This document shows positions 13,497-18,733 of a DNA stretch of 21,895 nt, piece after piece. The notes beneath the pieces were generated by a model, which was not told where the DNA came from, searched no databases, and saw only the letters and a program-made list of their open reading frames with translations. Source of the DNA: Candidatus Nomurabacteria bacterium (lineage in GTDB: Bacteria > Patescibacteriota > Minisyncoccia > Phycocordibacterales > UBA10002); contig CALQZP010000009.1 in assembly GCA_943349725.1 (NCBI GenBank), positions 1-21,895 of the forward strand, given 5' to 3'. Both the position numbers and the translations under genes were made by a program. How positions within the stretch are numbered: the stretch's first letter is position 1; every line of letters begins with the position of its first letter.

Positions 13497-16091
13497 CTAG
13501 GCTCCGTGGCACTTTTTGTATTTTTTTCCGCTTCCGCACGGACAGGCGTCATTTCTTCCTACTTTTGGTTCATCGGAAGTGCGATGTACATTACCTTGGT
13601 GTTTACTGTCGGACTCTTCATCACCCGAGCCAATAAGCTGGGCCTGCTCGTGCACCTCCTGCAGTTTAATCTGTTCCTGCATCACCGGTGCGCCTCCTAC
13701 ATGAGGAAATACGTTCATCACCTGCGCCACGATACTCACTTCCATTTCCTTGAACGTTTTAAGTCCTTCTTTCTTATACTCCACGAGCGGGTCGCGCTGA
13801 CCGTAGGCGCGCAGGTTCACCGAGCCACGGAGGTAATCCATAATTTCCAAATGCTCCACCCAGAAGAGGTCTATGGTCTGGAGAATGAGACGCTGTACCG
13901 CAGGGTAGAAATCAACGCCAATTTGTTGTTTCTTGGAAGCGATAACCTTTGAGAAGTCAGGTTCAACATCCCTCCCCGCCGAAGACGGCGGTACTCCCTT
14001 TGCTAAGGGGGAATAAGAAACGAGTTGAGCGAGATAGCTATCCACTTCTGCGGGGCCACCCACCAAAATCTTCCTTCGACGTTCGTAGATAACCGAGCGC
14101 TGATGGTTCAGCACATTGTCGTACTCAAGCACGTGTTTACGCGAATCAAAGTTGAAACCTTCAATCTTGGTCTGCGCGGTTTCAAGCGAGCGCGTGATGA
14201 TGCGGTTCTCAATCGGCTCGTCTTCGGGAATACCGAAACGCCCCATCATATTCTTGATGGTGTCCGATGCAAACACACGCATCAGCGAATCTTCCATAGA
14301 TACGAAAAACTGCGTTTCACCCGGGTCGCCCTGCCTTCCCGAACGACCTCGGAGCTGGTTATCAATACGCCGAGCTTCATGACGTTCGGTTCCGAGCACG
14401 AAAAGTCCACCAATCTTTTTCACCTCTTCGGAGAGTACAGGCGAAGTTGGATTACCCCCCAGTTTAATGTCCACACCGCGACCCGCCATGTTGGTGGCAA
14501 CAGTGACCGCGCCTTTTCGCCCAGCCTGCGCGATAATTTCTCCTTCTCGTTCGTGGTTCTTGGCGTTTAGAAGTTCGTGCGGGACACCAACTGACTTTAG
14601 ATACTGCGAGAGCACCTCGTTCTTTTCAATAGACACCGTACCGATAAGCACCGGCTGACCCTTGGCGTTCAACTCCGCGACTTTTCTCGCGATGGCTTTG
14701 AACTTGCCCGCCTCGGTCTGAAATATCTGGTCGTTCTGGTCTGTGCGGTTGATGGGCTTGTTGGTCGGTATAGAAATAACATCCAGACCATACACTTTGT
14801 AAAACTCCTCGGAGCTGGTTTTTGCAGTACCGGTCATTCCCGAAAGTTTCGCATACATACGAAAATAATTCTGGAACGTGATGGATGCGAAAGTGCGTGA
14901 CTCTTTTTGCACTTTCACGCCCTCCTTTGCTTCAACGGCCTGATGCAATCCTTCGCTCCAACGCCTTCCCGGCATCATACGTCCGGTGAATTCGTCCACA
15001 ATGATAACCTCCCCATTCTTCACGACATATTCTTTATCGAGCTCAAAGAGCGCCTTGGCGCGCACCGACGTTTCCAGGTGATGGACATACTTGATGCCTT
15101 TTTCAGTGTAAATATTGCCGATACCGAGCGCCTGCTCCGCCTTCTCAATACCCGTGGGTGTAAGTGAAATAGCTTTTTGCTTTTCGTCCACGGTATAATC
15201 GGTTTCGGCCTGAAGCCCACGCGCAATCCCCGCAAAACGCGCATAGAGGTCTTCGGACTCCGAGACAGGCGAAGAAATAATGAGCGGAGTACGTGCTTCG
15301 TCAATAAGAATTGAGTCTATCTCGTCCACAATCGCGTAGTGATACCCGCGCTGGCGGAGTTTTTCGGGAGAATATTCCAAATTATCGCGAAGATAGTCAA
15401 AACCAAACTCGTTGTTGGTTCCATACGTGATGTCGGCGCTGTACGCTTCGCGCCGACTGCACGGCTTGAGAAATTCATGAACGACTTTGAACGAACCGAG
15501 TGTATCCCTCGTTTCGTCAAGTTTTAAGTTATTAGTTTTAAGTTGTCCGTTTTCCAACTTTGAACTTTCAACTTCTAACTTGGAACTATGCAGTGGGTCG
15601 TACAAAAAGGAGGAATCATGATTGATAACCCCAACCGTTAGTCCGAGTAGGTTATGAATTTGTCCCATCCACACCGCGTCTCTCCGTGAAAGATAATCGT
15701 TGACCGTCACGACATGTACACCCTTTCCTTCTAGCGCATTCAAATACGCAGGGAGCGTGGCGACTAAGGTCTTACCTTCTCCGGTGCGCATCTCGGCAAT
15801 ACCGCGATTGTGGAGTACCTGTCCACCAAGAAGTTGCACATCAAAATGCCGTTCGCCAAGCGTACGTCTGCCCGCTTCGCGCACGAGTGCAAAGGCTTCG
15901 GGTAACACAGCATCTAGGGCCTCTCCTTTCTCCAGGCGAGCCCTTAGACCTGCTGTTTTTTCCTTGAGCGCTTCCGAGGTAAGTTCCTTCAACGAAGCTT
16001 CAAGGCTGTTAATACGCTCCACAGCACCGTAAAACGGCTTTAACTTAGCCTTAGTATCGTCACCGAATAGTTTCTTTAGTCCTTCAAACAT
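13497..16091 (-). CDS. secA: Preprotein translocase ATPase SecA with two repeat-encoded inserts
   Basis: The 864-residue motor drives protein export through SecYEG. Visible: Walker A MRTGEGKT (101-108), VDEID (255-259), ILIDEARTPLIIS, the DEFTGR region (366-371), TNMAGRGVDIKL, QLRGRSGRQGDPG, and a C-terminal zinc site (C850, C852, C861, H862). Two stretches do not belong to the family. Residues 169-191 (SSKLEVESSKLENGQL...) come from an A/T-rich tandem repeat. Residues about 693-708 (YSPLAKGVPPSSAGRD) come from half of the palindromic element. The region between RRRKILV and LILQTIDLFW is about 40 residues shorter than in E. coli despite that insert, so the helical wing domain is reduced. TAGTAT ends 6 nt before the ATG. 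Confidence 0.97.
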   Translation of the reverse strand: MFEGLKKLFGDDTKAKLKPFYGAVERINSLEASLKELTSEALKEKTAGLRARLEKGEALDAVLPEAFALVREAGRRTLGERHFDVQLLGGQVLHNRGIAEMRTGEGKTLVATLPAYLNALEGKGVHVVTVNDYLSRRDAVWMGQIHNLLGLTVGVINHDSSFLYDPLHSSKLEVESSKLENGQLKTNNLKLDETRDTLGSFKVVHEFLKPCSRREAYSADITYGTNNEFGFDYLRDNLEYSPEKLRQRGYHYAIVDEIDSILIDEARTPLIISSPVSESEDLYARFAGIARGLQAETDYTVDEKQKAISLTPTGIEKAEQALGIGNIYTEKGIKYVHHLETSVRAKALFELDKEYVVKNGEVIIVDEFTGRMMPGRRWSEGLHQAVEAKEGVKVQKESRTFASITFQNYFRMYAKLSGMTGTAKTSSEEFYKVYGLDVISIPTNKPINRTDQNDQIFQTEAGKFKAIARKVAELNAKGQPVLIGTVSIEKNEVLSQYLKSVGVPHELLNAKNHEREGEIIAQAGRKGAVTVATNMAGRGVDIKLGGNPTSPVLSEEVKKIGGLFVLGTERHEARRIDNQLRGRSGRQGDPGETQFFVSMEDSLMRVFASDTIKNMMGRFGIPEDEPIENRIITRSLETAQTKIEGFNFDSRKHVLEYDNVLNHQRSVIYERRRKILVGGPAEVDSYLAQLVSYSPLAKGVPPSSAGRDVEPDFSKVIASKKQQIGVDFYPAVQRLILQTIDLFWVEHLEIMDYLRGSVNLRAYGQRDPLVEYKKEGLKTFKEMEVSIVAQVMNVFPHVGGAPVMQEQIKLQEVHEQAQLIGSGDEESDSKHQGNVHRTSDEPKVGRNDACPCGSGKKYKKCHGA
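13969..14016. repeat. Half palindromic element, copy R2, in frame inside secA
   Basis: The sequence ATCCCTCCCCGCC, then GAAGA, then CGGCGGTACTCCCTTTGCTAAGGG matches the right half of R1 (AATCCCTCCCCC...GGGTACTCCCTTT). It has hairpins CCGCCG-AAGA-CGGCGG and CCCTT-TGCT-AAGGG. On the coding strand it is read as KGVPPSS, the same frame as KGSTR in maf and KGSTPSS in murB. Confidence 0.7.
15520..15588. repeat. AACTT-type tandem repeat inserted in secA
   Basis: The segment is built from variants of a 7-9 bp unit around AACTT/AAGTT (TTTTAAGTTATTAG, TTTCAACTTCTAACTTGG). It encodes residues 169-191 of SecA. The same word family occurs twice in murB (17469 and 17686). The insert lies in a loop between GVINHDSSFLYDP and GSFKVVHEFL in nucleotide-binding domain 1. 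Confidence 0.7.
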
Positions 16092-16106
16092 CAGGCAATA
16101 CTAGCA
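16092..16106 (-). promoter_or_regulatory. Extended -10 promoter of secA, leaderless
   Basis: Minus strand TGC-TAGTAT, then TGCCTG, then ATG. It has the same TGn-box-N6-ATG geometry as the DUF559 and MYG1 genes. Confidence 0.55.
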
Positions 16107-16154
16107 TGAAATAGCTGGTAGATAGTAGTAAGTAGTTAGTAGAAGAAAGTCCAC

Positions 16155-16184
16155 AAAAAACCGCCCCTTTCAGGGCGGTTTTTT
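16155..16184. terminator. Rho-independent, bidirectional terminator
   Basis: CCGCCC-CTTTCA-GGGCGG flanked by six A and six T. It lies 3 nt after the stop of the 28-residue basic gene on the minus strand and isolates it from secA. Confidence 0.9.
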
Positions 16185-16187
16185 GAT

Positions 16188-16274
16188 TTATCGACGGCGC
16201 TTGGCTGCCTTCTTGCTCTTCTTGCCCGTCTTGCGCTTTGCGACCTTCTTCTTAGCTTTTTTCTTTGTTGCCAT
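16188..16274 (-). CDS. Very small, highly basic protein (28 residues)
   Basis: The minus strand encodes MATKKKAKKKVAKRKTGKKS followed by KKAAKRRR and TAA. About two thirds of the residues are Lys or Arg and no acidic residue is present. It looks like a histone-tail-like nucleic-acid binder; no named family is recognised. It is a real transcription unit: a sigma70-like promoter (TTGCGA, 17 bp, TACTAT) lies 81 nt upstream and a strong terminator follows within 3 nt of the stop. An in-frame ATG at 16319 would add 15 residues (MMFSIPSERIFSSKK), giving 43 residues; with the visible promoter both starts are possible. The ~74-nt leader contrasts with the leaderless pattern elsewhere. Confidence 0.7.
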   Translation of the reverse strand: MATKKKAKKKVAKRKTGKKSKKAAKRRR

Positions 16275-16354
16275 TTTCTTTGAAGAAAAAATTCGTTCGG
16301 ACGGAATCGAGAACATCATGCGGTCATCGTTGTTTTTCTTCGGTTAGATTAAAA

Positions 16355-16383
16355 ATAGTAATCGACCTCACTAATTATCGCAA
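16355..16383 (-). promoter_or_regulatory. Sigma70-type promoter of the small basic gene
   Basis: -35 TTGCGA (16378-16383), 17-bp spacer, -10 TACTAT (16355-16360), minus strand. The predicted start is near 16348, giving a leader of about 74 nt. Confidence 0.65.
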
Positions 16384-16430
16384 CAATAAAATATAAATAC
16401 AATAGATTTTTTTGCAATGTGTGGATAACT

Positions 16431-16456
16431 AAAAAAAGATTTCTTAATCTTTTTTT
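16431..16456 (-). terminator. A/T-only stem with T-run downstream of higBA
   Basis: AAAAAAAGATT-TCTT-AATCTTTTTTT: an 11-bp stem with a 4-nt loop and T7 on either strand. It lies after the higA gene (minus strand) and before the basic-gene promoter. Together with 16457-16537 it accounts for most of the 285 nt between those genes. Confidence 0.6.
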
Positions 16457-16537
16457 ACCCCGCACCCCGCATCACAAGTGTGGGGCAAGACTTTAATGCG
16501 GGGTCTATTTGCAAGATTTTCTTAAATCTTTTCTTGC
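16457..16537. repeat. Nested inverted repeats downstream of higA
   Basis: ACCCCGCA (16457-16464) pairs with TGCGGGGT (16497-16504), and GCAAGATTT pairs with AAATCTTTTCTTGC at 16511-16537. The second element resembles the A/T stem at 16431 plus CCCCGCA, so the segment looks like two diverged copies of one unit (AAGATTT-AATCTT-TTxCCCCG) about 75 bp apart. Confidence 0.6.
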
Positions 16538-16559
16538 CCCGTATCCACGTATTCGAGAA

Positions 16560-16889
16560 TTAAATCTTGATTTCTAATTTCCCGCCAAGTGTAGTAGAAA
16601 GCTTTTTTAGAAACGAAAGTGTTGGATTATAATTTCCGGACTCAAGACGTGAAATGGCAGATTGTTTTGTACCAAGTTTCTTTGCCAAGTCTTTTTGCGA
16701 CATCTTGCTTGCAATTCGCTTTGTAAGAACAGCGCGAATAATGGCATACTCCGGCTCCAAGTTATCATATGCTTTCTTAAATGTTGGATTCTTGAGCCAT
16801 TCTTTTTTTACATCAGAAAACAACACCGGTTCGTATTTTCCAACCTCTTCGTCCAAAATGTTATAGGTTGCCTTTTTGTACTTTTTCAT
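16560..16889 (-). CDS. HigA-like antitoxin (XRE-type HTH)
   Basis: The 109-residue protein has an N-terminal extension (about 1-50) and an XRE helix-turn-helix at about residues 55-105: ASKMSQKDLAKKLGTKQSAISRLESGNYNPTLSFL. This is the HigA antitoxin/regulator type, which binds both its toxin and the operon DNA. It starts 29 nt after the toxin stop, in toxin-first order typical of higBA. The gap holds ACATATATGT, a 10-bp palindrome that could be an operator, and TAATAC/TACTAT boxes that could give the antitoxin its own promoter. Confidence 0.88.
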   Translation of the reverse strand: MKKYKKATYNILDEEVGKYEPVLFSDVKKEWLKNPTFKKAYDNLEPEYAIIRAVLTKRIASKMSQKDLAKKLGTKQSAISRLESGNYNPTLSFLKKLSTTLGGKLEIKI

Positions 16890-16918
16890 ACATCAATAGT
16901 ATTACATATATGTGATAT

Positions 16919-17275
16919 CTATGCAAGTTGTTTTTGTCTTTTCCTTGATAACTCCAAATCCCGTTTTGATATTTTAGCTTGTTTTTTAAGGACTATATGT
17001 AAAACAACAGCTTCCTGTTTTGAAAAGGCATAGAAGATTCTCACACCCGTTCCTAAACACCTCAATTCAAACAACCCCTTACCTAGACTTTTACTGTGTG
17101 GAAGGCTTATTTCATTGCCTGACATTGCAAGTATATCTAAAGCCCTCGCTATATCAGATGCAAAAGGTTCTTTAAAAGAAGAAACTTCTTCAAGAATTTT
17201 CTTATTATAAAACGAGATATCCATAGATGGAAAAGTTTCCAGGAAAATAATTATTTCATATGTTGCACCTCCCAT
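16919..17275 (-). CDS. HigB/RelE-like toxin
   Basis: The 118-residue protein matches the HigB/Gp49-type toxin pattern: YEIIIF at the N-terminus, a central helix, SKSLGKGLFELR (62-72), GVRIFYAF and HIVLKKQAKISKRDLELSRKR. These toxins are ribosome-dependent mRNA endonucleases. The basic C-terminus and the R residues around 72-79 are consistent with RNA cleavage; catalytic residues cannot be proved by eye. The start ATG (17275) lies inside the last 25 nt of murB, so the toxin is likely translated from the murB transcript as well as from any local promoter. Confidence 0.85.
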   Translation of the reverse strand: MGGATYEIIIFLETFPSMDISFYNKKILEEVSSFKEPFASDIARALDILAMSGNEISLPHSKSLGKGLFELRCLGTGVRIFYAFSKQEAVVLHIVLKKQAKISKRDLELSRKRQKQLA

Positions 17276-18447
17276 TCTACCTCTATCCCCGTCTTCTCTT
17301 TCACGTTTGCGATTATTTCTTTCGCGAATGCTTCAATCTCCTCCGAAGACGCTGAACCGTTTTGCACGAGCACAATCGGTTGTTTCTCAAACAGTTTTAC
17401 ATTTCCCTTTTCAAACCCCTTGAGTCCACAAATGTTGTCCAAAACCCACGCAAGAGAAACCTTAATCCGAAGTTCTAAGTTCGAAGTTCTAAGTTCGAAG
17501 CCCGGCAAGTTAGGATAGGTTCTTTTCAACTCCGAGAACTTTTCGGTGGATATAATTGGGTTTTTGAAAAATGACCCCGCGGTTCCAAACTCCTTGAGGT
17601 CGGGAAATTTATTGGAGCGGATTTCAATCACCCTCTTCCGTATCTCTGATATGGTAATTTCCTTAAGTCTTCGTTCTTGTTCTTCCTTAGAACTTAGAAC
17701 TTCTAACTTAAAACTTTCCCGTAGGTCTTTATAGGTCAAATTCGGAGTTCCATTCTTCCGCAATCGAAACGCGACCCGCGTCACCACAAAAGGCTTCCCT
17801 TCCGCATGTTTAAAAATACTGTCGCGATATCCAAACTCACACTCTTCGCTCGTAAGTTTTTTTATTTCTCCTGTGTTTATATCAAATACCTCCACCCACA
17901 AAGTAACCTCTTTCACTTCCGTACCGTACGCCCCAATGTTCTGGATAGGAGCTGCACCTACAGAGCCCGGAACTCCCGAAAGATTCTCAATACCCCAAAG
18001 TCCCCGCTCCACCGCCTGTGCCACAAGTCCGTCCCAACTCTCTCCGGCACCTACTGTAACGATGAGAGATTCCTCTAGTCTACGACTACAAGCTTTTCTT
18101 AAAGGAGGTGGCTGAAAGCCGGAGGATTTAAATCCTTCCTCCGAAGACGGAGTACTCCCTTTTCCTCCCGAGGCGGATCCGTCCCTTGGCGGAAGGAAGA
18201 GAGAATGAGATCCCCACTCAATTCCTCTTATTTCTACCTTTATCACGAGTGCGTTCATTTCTCCGCCTGAAATCAGCATATTGGAACCTCCGCCAAGTGT
18301 GAGTATAGACACTCCCTTTTCTTTCGCAAAGGTAACCGCTTCCTGAAGTTCCACGGTACTTGTCACCACGGCAAAAAAGCGGGCTCGCCCGCCAATCTTC
18401 ATGGTAGTGAACCCCTTTAACTCAACGTGTTGTTCTATCTTTATCAT
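17251..18447 (-). CDS. murB: UDP-N-acetylenolpyruvoylglucosamine reductase with three repeat-encoded inserts
   Basis: The 398-residue protein is MurB, the FAD/NADPH enzyme that makes UDP-MurNAc for peptidoglycan. FAD-binding motifs: TTMKIGGRARFF, LTLGGGSNMLIS and GVPGSVGAAPIQNIGAYG. Active-site motifs: YRDSIFK (R208) and FGTAGSFFKNP (S292). Typical MurB has about 300 residues. The excess is three inserts at repeat-derived DNA: residues about 79-119 (LPPRDGSASGGKGSTPSSEE), 244-254 (ESFKLEVLSSK) and 317-327 (FELRTSNLELR). The first lies in the FAD domain, the others in the C-terminal part; none touches a visible motif. The gene starts 6 nt after a remnant of another murB start and overlaps the downstream toxin. 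Confidence 0.95.
   Translation of the reverse strand: MIKIEQHVELKGFTTMKIGGRARFFAVVTSTVELQEAVTFAKEKGVSILTLGGGSNMLISGGEMNALVIKVEIRGIEWGSHSLFLPPRDGSASGGKGSTPSSEEGFKSSGFQPPPLRKACSRRLEESLIVTVGAGESWDGLVAQAVERGLWGIENLSGVPGSVGAAPIQNIGAYGTEVKEVTLWVEVFDINTGEIKKLTSEECEFGYRDSIFKHAEGKPFVVTRVAFRLRKNGTPNLTYKDLRESFKLEVLSSKEEQERRLKEITISEIRKRVIEIRSNKFPDLKEFGTAGSFFKNPIISTEKFSELKRTYPNLPGFELRTSNLELRIKVSLAWVLDNICGLKGFEKGNVKLFEKQPIVLVQNGSASSEEIEAFAKEIIANVKEKTGIEVEWEVQHMK
17469..17500. repeat. 14-bp tandem repeat in murB
   Basis: GAAGTTCTAAGTTC occurs twice exactly, followed by GAAG of a third. It encodes FELRTSNLELR. The word family is shared with 17686-17718 and with secA 15520-15588. Confidence 0.85.
17686..17718. 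repeat. AACTT-type tandem repeat in murB
   Basis: TTAGAACTTAGAACTTCTAACTT and a further diverged unit, encoding ESFKLEVLSSK. It is the second of the two AACTT-type insertions in murB. Confidence 0.75.
18092..18214. repeat. Palindromic element, copy R3, in frame inside murB
   Basis: The plus strand shows CTTTTCTTAAAGGAGGTGGC, then TGAAAGCCGGAGGATTTAAA, TCCTTCCTCCGAAGACGGAG, then TACTCCC. This parallels R1 (AAAGGAGGTGCCC, GGAGGATTTAAA, GGGTACTCCC). The right hairpin loop is replaced by a GGCGGATCCGTC-type sequence (about 18166-18197), which may be a second repeat nested in the first. It encodes residues 79-119. Confidence 0.75.
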
Positions 18448-18453
18448 AAAGCA

Positions 18454-18546
18454 TTAGTTAGTCATCGCAGAAAGAAGATAGGCGGGTAAACCGCCAATTT
18501 TCATCGTCGTAAATTCTTTGAGAGAAATATGTTCTTGAATCTGCAT
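18454..18546 (-). pseudogene. Remnant of a second murB (N-terminal 30 residues)
   Basis: An ATG at 18546 gives MQIQEHISLKEFTTMKIGGL, then PAYLLSAMTN and TAA at 18454. It aligns with the start of the intact murB (MIKIEQHVELKGFTTMKIGG) but shares only about half its residues, so it is not a recent tandem copy. It breaks off after the MKIGG strand. It has its own start and a TACTAT box ending 9 nt upstream, so it may now serve as a leader ORF for murB, whose ATG is 6 nt after the remnant's stop. Confidence 0.75.
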
Positions 18547-18561
18547 TGTGTGTGCATAGTA
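18547..18561 (-). promoter_or_regulatory. Likely promoter of the murB-higBA operon
   Basis: TACTAT ends 9 nt before the remnant's ATG on the minus strand, giving a leader of only 2-3 nt. The -35 region is weak. The rest of 18562-18666 holds nothing I recognise. Confidence 0.45.
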
Positions 18562-18666
18562 GCCCTCCTTCATTCACTAAGCGCTACGTTAAGTAAGGTA
18601 TTCTTGAGCATAGCATTTTTTATGAAATAGTGGATAGACCGAAGTAAATTACGGGGGGGTACATAT

Positions 18667-18712
18667 AAAAAAACGCTTGTGTAAAATTGACCGTAGTCAA
18701 TCACACAAGCGT
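18667..18712 (-). terminator. Rho-independent terminator after the O-antigen-ligase/TPR gene
   Basis: Minus strand: ACGCTTGTGT pairs with ACACAAGCGT, with an inner ATTGAC-CGTA-GTCAAT stem, followed by seven T. It starts 22 nt past the stop of the upstream gene. Confidence 0.9.
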
Positions 18713-18733
18713 CTCTTACTCGAATGGAAATTA

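Noticed and set aside
17469..17500. Possible small CRISPR array because of regular repeats
   Set aside because: The 14-bp units are directly adjacent without spacers and are translated in frame within murB.
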